The translations under genes were made by a program, and so were the position numbers. The notes under the pieces were generated by a model. That model ran no database searches and had not been told where the DNA came from. It was given only the letters and a program-made list of their open reading frames with translations. Below, in pieces: positions 34,250-43,889 of a DNA stretch of 64,000 nt (the first letter of the stretch is position 1; each line of letters begins with the position of its first letter). The stretch lies in NCBI GenBank assembly GCA_029448655.1, contig JACCLO010000002.1, forward strand, positions 4,898,001 through 4,962,000, written 5' to 3'. The stretch is from Wolfiporia cocos. Lineage: Eukaryota; Basidiomycota; Agaricomycetes; Polyporales; Phaeolaceae.

Positions 34250-37200
34250 GTAAGGTAGGGGACGCTAGGAACGGGCACCCTTATGTAATACTGTCACGTG
34301 ATACTTTCCCACGGCCAAATCTCGGTGTCCGACCAAAAATCGGGCACGAAGCAGGAGGGAATCTGAAGCAAATAGATGTATTATCACTTTTTAGTGCCAT
34401 ATTTACTGTGGAATTCAGCTTTCAGCTCCTGTGCTATCGATGCTGGAAGTACACGGTGCCCGTGGTACTTCCGATTGGCCCATGAGGCTTCTGCTCCATC
34501 CAACCCCTGTGAATATGCAGATATAAAGCGTGCTGCACGATTGGCATATCTACAACAGTCAGGAATTCAGCAAATTAATCCAAGTAGACTCAGTTTGGCA
34601 ACTCACCGGTGGATCTGAACAAGTGAGGGCTTTTCAAGGCAGGCTATTATGTTCTCTTCCATCTGCTTGAGGTCTGCAGTTCTTGGACTAATGCGATAGT
34701 GATATTTTGAAGCTCCCCAATATTGCTCAATAAAATTGAGCTCAGGATGGTACTTTGGATAGAAGTCGCAGATATGGCCACGGGACTCAATATACTCCTC
34801 AAGCTGTGACTTCTGATTTGTGAAATCATCCTGTGTGAAGAGTAGCCGGCAGCAGCAACAATCAGTGTGCTCAGGCTCACACTTGAAGCCTGAGCATTGA
34901 GCATTGAGATCCCTTGAAGGCCACAAGCCACGCTCCTGTATGATAATCTCCATACCCTTGAACCACCCAGGCATTTCTGGATGGTCATCGGGGAAATAGA
35001 AATCCTGTATCTCACCATTAGGTAGGCGGCCAGCTCGCATCTTGACACCATCCTGGGGGCACCATGTTGGAGATGGGAATTTTGGCATGTACCGGGCAGA
35101 AAGGGCATCGGGTGCACGTTTCTGGTGACTTGGAGCATTATCGAACATCCAAAGCCCAACAGCAAAGCCCTTTGTCTTCTCTTCGAAGATGTCGATCGCA
35201 TTCTCAACCTGCCGCAAAAGGTCATTTGCATTGAAATAGCCATCACGATTCTTTCCAGCATGAAAGATCACTCTAGCATCCCTAAGAAGCATATAAGTAC
35301 ATATTGAGCTTGGACATGCTCCAATTGAGACTTACTCGCCGTCATGAGTTAGCCGTCCCCATTCCGGAGATAGAAACTCTGAAACCATAATAGATGCTCC
35401 CTCTCCCTTCTTGACAGGTTTGGGACCCTCGGACGAGTGATGCCACTTGGTCTTGCGTCGATCATTGGCATAGAAAGTCAACTCATCATGCGTGACAAGT
35501 ATAAGCCGAAAAGGGCGACCATTGGGTACTGGAAAGCCCTTGGGAATACAAAGTACATCCCCATCATTGTCGTAGGTCACCATACGCTTCTCATACTCCT
35601 TCCATCGCTCCACGAACTTGCATCGGTACTCCACAACGTCGGGCCGCTCATGACCATCAATGTACATTCCCTTCGCCATTCTGGAATACCGCCAATCAAG
35701 GCTGTGTAGCCATCGTCGAGCAGTGCGTACCGAAATCGTCGTTTTGCCGCTGAGCTTATCTTGCATTTCAGGGGTTGACATGAAATCCACAATATCTTGG
35801 GCACGAAAATATCCTCATTTCGCAACCTCCATCAGGTGGGATTGGATAGCTTGTGAGAGGTCTTCGTCATCGAGAATGGAAGCACGGGGGCGCTGATAGC
35901 GGTGCAATGGGAATTTCCCAGAATCAAGGAACTTGTGGATCCACATCCGCAGCGTACGTGCATACTTGACACTGCGTCCGAACGATTTCGCAGCTAGGAC
36001 AGATGCTTCACGCCAGTGATATGACAAGTCCGGGTCAAGGTAGAGATTCAAGGTCCCCACCATGGCTGTAATCCGTGCACGAAATACGACATCAAGATCC
36101 TTGTCCTTCGACTTTGCCGTAAGCTTCATTAATGCCACCTGCAGTGTCGGAAAATCCTTATATGACATATTATTCAATTTGTGATCAGCTGCACCCTCCG
36201 GCTGCATGTCATGCAGATTCTGAAGAAGTTCATCGATACGGTGCGTTGCTGCAGGGATGTCCGCACAGTGAGGTGCGTTATCTTTTGAGTGATTCTCTCT
36301 ATCAGTGATCACTGGCATCATAGTCTCGGGCGGTGGCATAGTAGCCATAAACGCATTATCAATAGGGGGCGGTGCAACATCTGGGCTCTCGTTCTCATTG
36401 TCGGTTGAAACTTCGTCACTCTGTGCAGGTGAGTCAGCAATTTTTCGTAATCAAGAACACTGACTGACCATTGTGCTTGGGCTATCATCCAGCTTTTGCG
36501 ATGATGAGCTGAAGAAATGTGCAATGCTTCGATAGCCTTGCTTCTCTAGCTCTCTCTGCCTGGCGGCATGTCGCCGCTTCGTCCGGACAGAATTGCATGT
36601 ATAATGTCTTGGGCGGTGGTTATTCTCTCTCTTCGCTTTCTCTCTGGCTAATGCAGCATTGTGTGCCTGTTGTAGGAGGGATGCGAAGCGACTGAGGGCT
36701 GCTTCAGGTTCGTGCTCTGATTCCTCCTCCGAATCCTCCTTGTTCATTTCTGAGCTTGATCCTTCTGTGTCCGTCGGTCCATGACCCCCTGGTGCAGACA
36801 AAACAGCTTCGATATGTATGGGCCCATCATCGTCGTCTTCTTCGGCCATCCCGGGTGGTATTACAGGTTCTCGAAGCAGTGCCGTGGGACCTTCTTGAAG
36901 TTGGCTTCCCAGGCTGGCAGTGTCATCAGCAAGGTTGGCGGTTGGACATGCTGTATTTAGACGAGATCTAGCTTGACGTAGGTTCGCTATGTGTGCAGAG
37001 TGCTTCGCTGAGTGTTTTCCCATTATAACGCAGCAAATACAGGCTACAATTTTCGTTGCTTTGACGCAGCGGCCAATCTCTGATTGTGGCGCCCGTCACG
37101 TGTAGCGTCGCTATCAGTCACTGATAAGATAAGGTCATGTGCAAGACAAATAACAGATAGATCTAGTCACGTGATGCTTATGTAAGCGGCCAAAATTCCC

Positions 37201-37464
37201 GGGGTGCCAGATGTATATTGCGCCAAATCACTTGTACAGCATTAAAAATGATGTTAGATAGAAATTCATTGAATCGCTAATATCTCAAGCTGTCGTTGGT
37301 TTTGTCAAAAACAAGTCAATAGGAATGAAAGCAGACATACAGATGAACCTTTCCTATTGAATAGATGCTCGGAACTTGCATTTTCGATGTGGCAATTTGG
37401 AGCACCGTGAATGGTGGCGGATGGCTTACGTAAGGGTGCCCGTTCCTAGCATCCCCTACCTTAC
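34250..37464 (-). mobile_element. Tc1/mariner-like transposon with 40-bp TIRs
   Basis: The left end GTAAGGTAGGGGACGCTAGG and right end CCTAGCATCCCCTACCTTAC are inverted repeats of about 40 bp with a few mismatches. The element is 3215 bp and encodes one minus-strand transposase. A TA target duplication is not evident at these limits, so the true ends may be offset. The right end abuts a fragment of the duplicated BTB gene. Confidence 0.8.
34384..37023 (-). pseudogene. DDE transposase of the mariner-like element, one in-frame TGA
   Basis: Exons 37023-36469, 36420-35336, 35281-34607 and 34549-34384 join to 827 codons. The N-terminal exon is a charged, low-complexity region with basic patches (RTKRRHAARQRELEKQGY). 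A helical DNA-binding-like region follows. The catalytic fold has candidate residues in VTHDELTFYANDRR, LWMFDNAPSH and ELNFIEQYWG, separated by a Cys-rich insert (CCCCRLLFTQDDF). The family is widespread in agaricomycetes. The only lesion is TGA at 35815-35817 in VAK(stop)GYFRAQ, which could come from TGG by one transition. A second exon boundary lies at the catalytic domain (HDGE/DARV). Confidence 0.75.
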
Positions 37465-37489
37465 ACAGGCGAGCAGGCGATATGTGTCC

Positions 37490-38267
37490 TAGTCTCGATC
37501 AGACGCTCTACAGTGGTGTGGCTGCGCCACGGACACAGCCGAGCGGAGATCGAAAAACCGAAGACAACGAACCGCTGTAGAGCGTCTGGCGGATTTTGCT
37601 AGGGCGGATGTAGGTGACCCTATCCCGTGACCGTGAGGCTATGCATCTACGTGTCCTCCCCAAATTGTGATCAATATGCCGCCGCACGCTCGCTGTATTC
37701 TAGCACATACATGCCAATAGAATACCTCACAAGCCATTTTTACAGACTATCTATGATCTCAACAACAAGCACTTCGACGTATTACTGGAGGCAGCCCGCG
37801 AAGCAGCTTATAAAAACAGTGGCAAGTCTAAATCTTCGGAGTCCATATATGCTAGTATCCGTAAGACCAGCTTGGAGCTGATTCATCGCGTTGCCGTCGC
37901 GTACGATCTTGATGCGGCGTCTTCGAACTGGTTTAACGTGCTCCTCCAGCCCGTCTTTGTCGTCTTCGTAGTCGAAAAGATTACCGTTATCGGCAGGACT
38001 ATCCATTGTATTGATTAAAAATCCATAGAATACTTCTACGACAGGGCAGGGTGCTAACGTGTTCTAAAGTCGTTAGCATGCCATCGACTTTGCGCAATGC
38101 ATAGACATGTAGACGCCCACCTCGCAATCACGAGACGGGGGTCACCTACATCCGCCCCATCGAAATCCACCAGACGTTCCACCAGCGCGCTTTGTCTTCA
38201 GTTTTTCAATCTCCGCTCAGGTGCTCCCTAGCAGCACGTGCGCTGGCAGAACGTCTGATTGAGACTA
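37490..38267. mobile_element. Pack-type TIR element with 9-bp target duplication
   Basis: 778 bp. The ends TAGTCTCGATCAGACG and CGTCTGATTGAGACTA are inverted; the arms continue for about 140 bp (GGAGATCGAAAAACCGAAGA and its inverse, then GGATGTAGGTGACCC and its inverse). Perfect 9-bp duplications TATGTGTCC lie at 37481-37489 and 38268-38276. The target is the duplicated BTB gene. A 9-bp duplication with long arms suggests a Mutator-like element. Confidence 0.82.
37862..38006 (-). pseudogene. captured coding fragment inside the TIR element
   Basis: From the ATG at 38006 the frame reads MDSPADNGNLFDYEDDKDGL and on through a basic stretch (VRRRRIKIVRD) to about 37862. It reads like one exon of a host gene and has no relation to a transposase. 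The parent gene was not recognised. It is not called a functional gene. Confidence 0.4.
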
Positions 38268-38276
38268 TATGTGTCC

Positions 38277-38909
38277 CATCCTAGCCAGGTATGATCTGCT
38301 TCTGTGAGATCCCTTAAAGGGATACTCAACAGATCCGTGAAAGCGGGGCGGACCCAAGCATCGATCTCATGGATGCAAGCAATTCGCAAATGTAGCGCTG
38401 GACGTATCGTGCTCTCAATTTGCTGAAAATGGTATGTAGCCCATTCCCTTCCACTGTCAATGTCCCAGAATTTTGACAGCTTCAGGACAGATATCAAGTA
38501 TTCGAGTTTGTAGGGTGGCCGTGTCCATCTTATGGCAGCAGTACCCTAATCAGACTGCAGTTTCGTAAGTGATACTTTAACTCACTTTCCGTAGATCCAA
38601 TCACATAAGTACTGAAACTCCTTTGCAGTGACTTGCTGCAGGACAATCGGGTCGCTGTCATTGAGGCCGTCAGGGCAGGCTTGGCCCGTTTCCGATGACG
38701 TTCTCGGCAACATGCTGAACATCTCACCGAAAGCATTGATTTTTGAAAGGAGAAGGCCAACCTCAAGCCGGAACAAAGTATCTTCGACCTGAGCAAATCT
38801 ATCGGTGGTCTGTTTAAGTGTACCCACATGGAATTCTTACTTGAAATATGTATGCTCCGCTTTTGAAGTAATATTCCACTGACCTCTGGGCTTGGGAGGA
38901 TGCTGGCAT
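38277..38909 (-). pseudogene. BTB/POZ gene, second copy, truncated
   Basis: Nearly identical to 22335-22976, with the start ATG at 38909. The 3' part is lost: the Pack-type element interrupts the copy, a further 25 bp of the gene remains at 37465-37489, and then the mariner-like TIR begins. Together with 39110-39242 this is a duplicate of the BTB/DDE-integrase divergent pair. Confidence 0.75.
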
Positions 38910-39109
38910 TATGTTTGTATCCTCTGAGCATGAGCCATTGTTGGAAGAAGTAACATGCATGATATCCAAGAGTCCGGTGAGATGAGCATACAGCCAAGGT
39001 CAAGCATTCAAAGATCTTGTCCTGACAATGACTTCCAAGATGGGAAGGCCCTCTGCTGGTCGTTGCAATCTGCTTAACGTGAACTTTATAACCTCTGCTT
39101 GAGCTCACA

Positions 39110-39242
39110 ATGGCTGCACTTTCCAACCATTTCCCACCTCTACCAGAGCCTCCAGTACCTACAGTGTGGCCTCCAAATATCCAAAATGCCCATCATCAGC
39201 TCAGTGATGCATATGGACATGCAGCTGAACTTGTCCTGCAAG
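39110..39242 (+). pseudogene. DDE-integrase gene 5' end, second copy, truncated
   Basis: Begins with an intact ATG (MAALSNHFPPLPEPPVPTVW) where the first copy has ATA at 23177. It is cut after 44 codons (AAELVLQ) by the TIR element at 39243. The rest of the gene is not present in this copy. Confidence 0.75.
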
Positions 39243-39949
39243 GAGGGACTTCAGTCAACTATCTTAATCTGCCAACTGCCCTTCGCTTAAGAAGTCGCAG
39301 TTGCGAGCTAGGTTTGCACGCAGATTGATCTGCTAGCTGCGGCAGATTAATCTACTGTGACAATAAAGTGGTACATCCAGGATTTTAACCAAGGACCTTA
39401 GCACAGATGAGAATAAGAGCATCGCAGCCAACTGAGCTATGGTGCAACTACTGTCTGCACACTCTTAAGCAATATATAGAGTATTTTGTAAACTTCATTT
39501 TTGCAGTTTAACATCTTCCATAACACAAATACAAATGAATCTGCCTCTAAAGACCTGTGATTCCACTGTATTCAGCTTTCCCATGGTGAGTTGCTCCTGG
39601 TCAGGCATGGTAAATCAAGCTACCACTATCATTGGTTTCTTTATGCTTGTTGTAGCAGTTAGTTGCCTTGATGATTTGCGGAAATTGTGTGTAAAATTTG
39701 CGTTATATATATTTTGATTAGTGAAAGGTAATTATTGCCACTATGGCTCAGTTGGCTAATTATGCTGCGATGCTCTTATTCTCTTCTGTGCTAAGGTCCT
39801 TGGTTCAAATTCTGGATGTACCATTTTATTGTCACAGTAGATTAATCTGCCACAGCTAGCAGATTAATCTGCATGCAAACCTAGCTTGCAACTGCGATTT
39901 CTTAAGCGAAGCGCAGTTGGCAGATTAAGATAGTTGACTGAAACTCTAC
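39243..39949. mobile_element. TIR element with tRNA-like arms, copy 3, at a chimeric junction
   Basis: 707 bp, GAGGGACTTCAGTC to GACTGAAACTCTAC, the same orientation as copy 1. The flanking 7-mers do not match (CTGCAAG and ATCTTCT). The left flank is the DDE-integrase segment (23.3 kb type) and the right flank is the epl1 segment (32.0 kb type). The right flank keeps ATCTTCT, equivalent to ATCTTCC at about 32008, so this was probably the original target. Confidence 0.85.
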
Positions 39950-39984
39950 ATCTTCTGTCAGCATGAAGGGACAGGTCAACCTTA

Positions 39985-40555
39985 TGTCACAGAATTCCCA
40001 GTGGGGGGTTCTACGACGTCCCTTAGGCTGTATTGCAAAGGCGCCCCTAGGTGTGGGGCTAACTCCTTACTTACTCCCTTTCCTCCACGTCGTGCCTTGT
40101 ATCTCTTACTAGACCACCTGACCCACTAGATTAGCGCTGTAGGGTAGCGCGCACCTCAGGTACTCACATTATGGTCACACTGTTACATGTTACATTACGG
40201 TAGTTACATTATCATGTGCTCTCTTAGTTACGGCGCACAGGCCTCTACTTTAGGGTGGCCATTACTGGCCAGCTACCCATGTATAAGTACGACGGAATGA
40301 GGACTTACATCCTCATTCCTAAGATTCTTGACAATGGGGCTTGCCCCCCTTTCTTCTTGTCTTGTGTGATGCTGGCATGCGACGGCTCCGGCTCTCTCCC
40401 TCCCTCATCTTGCTAGTCTGGTATGTCGACTTAGCGGTAGCCGCCAATGCGGTTTATGCGTGACATTCACTGCTGCTAGGCGCGCTCATATGTTGCGAGT
40501 GTTATGGGGCCCCCGTCCTTGTAGGCCGGTCCCACAGACCCGTAATTCTGTGTCA
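39985..40555 (+). mobile_element. solo LTR in the epl1 copy
   Basis: TGTCACAGAATTCCCAGTGG to GTAATTCTGTGTCA with perfect 5-bp duplications CCTTA at 39980-39984 and 40556-40560. Same family as 41345-41925 (opposite orientation) and 13457-14024. Confidence 0.9.
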
Positions 40556-40559
40556 CCTT

Positions 40560-40900
40560 ACATTGATAGAGGGTATAATTGGATGTCCTGCACGCTCAAG
40601 TTGTCGTTCACACCAGTGTGAGTAGACTGCTTGGGTGATGTGGGGAAGATACAGAGGTTGAGGGATACAAGCGGGCTTTGCAAAAACTGTGAACATGGAT
40701 TCAGGCAAGGTGTATGCCTTGTCCAAGACCCTATGTGCAAAGTAAATACATAGCAAATGACACAATTGCATAAACGATGGACTAACATGGTGCAGGAATG
40801 GCATATTCTCATGAGCTATCTTCGCAAAGATGGCCATCACCAGTTCAAACTTGTCTTCAGACATTGCAACGGTTCTGAGTCCTTGCCTGGTCACCTTGAT
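40560..40900 (-). pseudogene. epl1: epl1 fragment, second copy
   Basis: Contains MSEDKFELVMAIFAKIAHEN (ATG at 40864), an intron, then CIPQPLYLPHITQAVYSHW and RQLERAGHPIIPSIN. It keeps the segment that is deleted from the copy at 31312-32150, but everything downstream is missing because the left side of this duplicate has been replaced. The N-terminal region of EPL1 is not present either. Confidence 0.8.
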
Positions 40901-41344
40901 GTTTCACCTGCAAATAATACCATCAGCATACAACCGCAACATGATGTTTGTCGCTTGCCACCTATTAGATGGGAGATCGGCATGTCTGATCGAGGTCTGT
41001 CATGATTTGTCAGCACAAGTCTTGTGTTGACAATTTTTTGCTTCTTGTCCCTAACTGCATTCATGACTCAGGAAGGCAGCTTGCATGACTCGCACTCAGA
41101 TGCAACCAATGAGGGGGGAACCTCCGGCGGAGAAGCAGCAACATCTACAACACCACCAGTAAGCAAGAGGACAGGCGACCCAATATTGTAACTAACAGAC
41201 AGCTTAGGGGCACTCACATAATGCTCAAGTCACTGCAATCCTGCACGGATTAACAGGGAAAAGTGCTGGCATTACCACTACAGAAGTCGCAAGAGACAAA
41301 GCAAACCGAACATTTCTCAACAGCACTAGACATAAGGCCGGAGG

Positions 41345-41925
41345 TGACACAGACTTACTAGCCTGTGTGACCGGCCTACAAGGATGGGGGATCCATAATG
41401 CCCGCAGTGCACAAGCGCATCCAGCAGTGGTGAACGAGGGTGGCGGCATAGGGTTATCCAAGTCCTACCCATGCCCAGCGTCGACGTACCAGACTAGTGA
41501 GTGAGAGAAGGAGAGAGGGTCGGTGCCGTCACATGCCAGCATCACACAAGATAGAAGAAAGGGGGGCAAGCCCCATTGTCAAGAATCTTAGGAATGAGGA
41601 TGTAAGTCCTCATTCCATCGTACTTATACATGAGTAGCTGGCCAGTAATGGCCACCCTAAAGTGTAGGCCTGTGCGCTGTAACTAAGAGAGCACATGACA
41701 ATGTAACTACTGTAATGTAACATGTAACGTGTGTGACCATATTGTGAGTACCTGAGGCGCACGCTACCCTACAGCACTAATCTAATAGGTCAGGTGGTCT
41801 AGTAAGAGATCATAGGTGCGACGTGGAGGAGTGTAAGTAAGTAAGGAGTTAGCCCCACACCTAGGGGCGCCTTTGCAATACATACGAGGGACATCATAGA
41901 ACCCCCCACTGGGAATTCTGTGACA
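41345..41925 (-). mobile_element. solo LTR, inverse orientation
   Basis: TGACACAGACTTAC to GGGAATTCTGTGACA, with perfect 5-bp duplications GGAGG at 41340-41344 and 41926-41930. It interrupts exon 2 of the duplicated 438-aa gene. Confidence 0.9.
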
Positions 41926-42771
41926 GGAGGAATGTTGCCAAAGGCCCAGGTGCATCTGAGAATCATACAAAGATGTGTGCTGCATTGATCCATGCATCAG
42001 ATCAAACACAATGTAGAGAGAACCGTGCAAACAGGCCGGAAGGGCTGACAAACGGGGCCAGTACGTACACAACTACTCACTGTGTGGCCTGTTGGTACAA
42101 AGGTACAATGATGACGAGCTTCAGGTTACATTGAACTCATTAGTCTTCCAGAATGGCAGCCTCATGCAGGATATTGCACCTTCAAAACATGTCCTCGCAA
42201 AACTCCGAAACTACGGTCTCGGTGCAATAGATACTACAGATGGCTTCGTCTTCTCGAAAACATGGGGACCTGCCAAAATGCATGCATTCTTACATGAGCA
42301 ACTACCACACTTCTTCGAACATCTCGCAACAAAGGATCCTTGGGTATTATCTATTTCCGCTGAGGACGATGATGGAATCAAGAAGTATCGGTTACCTTAC
42401 ACTCTGGTTTCACAGTCCAAGTGGATATTATACACCGAGACAGGGATTACTCACCCAATGGGCGAGGATTACTACTTCTTCAAAGGGCGTGATGGGGCAT
42501 CTTGGCATGAGAGTCAAATTGTCATCGGTGAGTGCTCATATCTCATGGATCTAGACTAGTTAATCATCAGTCTGCAGCCCCACGCAAGGCGATTGAGCCA
42601 GAAACATACCACCAATGGGGGAATAATGACAAAACGCTGTATGATTCCGATGACAGTAGCTTGCAAGAAACCCCTTTGGAGGATGCATATGAGGTTGATG
42701 TAGACAATCTGAAAGGAAAACAGCCAATGGGACATAAAGGGATCAAATGGTGCATTACCTCAGACGATGAA

Positions 42772-43152
42772 TGTCACAAGCAGATTTCTTCCAATTAGCT
42801 AACGACTAGTGATGGACTCCAAAACCCTTATCTTATCTAAGCACACACCTAAGCAGTCATGTGCAAAGACCCCAATCACCTATCACATGTTGTCAGACCC
42901 CCGGACACTCTGTGCCGTGTACCTACACCCATTATAGGGTTACCTACAATATAACGTACTATTAGCTTACATAATACTATACAGTTGCACAAACATGTAC
43001 AAACAGTAGAATAGCATATATACTGGCTGGCGAGCTGGGTAGCACCCCAGACTCGTCTTGGCCTTATACGCCTTGAGTAGCCTCAGACTAGGAATACGCC
43101 TTTGTGCAATTACTATTCCCCTGAGTAGTTGCTTGAGTTGTTGCTTGTGTCA
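42772..43152 (+). mobile_element. solo LTR of the Gypsy A family
   Basis: 381 bp, TGTCACAAGC to GCTTGTGTCA, with perfect 5-bp duplications ATGAA at 42767-42771 and 43153-43157. It closely resembles the 5' LTR at 53930-54303, including the TATATACTGGC box and the CAGACTCGTCTTGGCCTTA segment. Confidence 0.92.
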
Positions 43153-43590
43153 ATGAAGGTGAGAATATTTTAGGATTGGGGGTTGATGATGACGATGACA
43201 AATTCATCAAATGGGGCTTAGCATGACAAAGTCCAACGCCGCAAGTTCCTCCCATCAAGCATTCACATATTGTAGAGGCTGTCAATGGTAAAATTATATC
43301 TCATTGGTTAAGATGCTCGACACTGACTTGCTATACTCACAGCCCTTACTGCAACTATGGCTGTGCATGGGGGTGCATCTACCTCCACAACTGCTGTTGC
43401 TCAACCTGTGCCCAAGCCTCAGGAAGTGATTGACTTGAGCAACAATCTCACTAGCGATAGCGATAAGACTGCCGCAGGTGCAGCTAGTCAGTTGGAGGAG
43501 TTTACATGTGCTGACTCACCTGATCTTGCTGAGATTTTCAGCAATGATCCATGGTCTACTCACAAGATAGATCTTGGTTATAAAAAGTAG

Positions 43591-43889
43591 AGATTGCGTC
43601 TGGCAATGCAAAAGACCTTGAATGCGAGAGCCTGCTGAGACGAAGTGTGAGAGCTGACACAAATACTCACCTTGGGGGTTTCAAGGGTTGAGGCTTGATA
43701 AGATGATGAGGTAAAGGTTAAGACAAGTAGATATGTGACTTAGGTGATGCACGCTTTGGTTGTAGTCAAGAGGTGATTAGTTCTAGGGACAGTACGCCTT
43801 AGAGGTATAGCTTATATACATGCTCCGGAGTGTAGCTACGAGGGCTGCCCTAAAGTCATGTGGTCTGTGCACTACATCCGCAGGGCTAA
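43591..43889. mobile_element. truncated LTR fragment before Gypsy C
   Basis: After the duplicated gene, the sequence from about 43653 (TGACACAAATACTCACC) looks like the minus-orientation start of another LTR, with a TATATACATG box. It is cut near 43889, where Gypsy C gag coding sequence begins. No target duplication was seen. Confidence 0.4.

Larger units (their letters stand above)
41063..43590 (+). pseudogene. second copy of the 438-aa gene, broken by two solo LTRs
   Basis: Same exon order as 32348-33903, starting at the ATG at 41063. A solo LTR (41345-41925) lies in exon 2 and another (42772-43152) in exon 4. Many CpG sites of the first copy are TpG or CpA here (for example in exon 4 and the last exon), yet the 481 bp at 42143-42623 are identical to the first copy. 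Confidence 0.82.
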
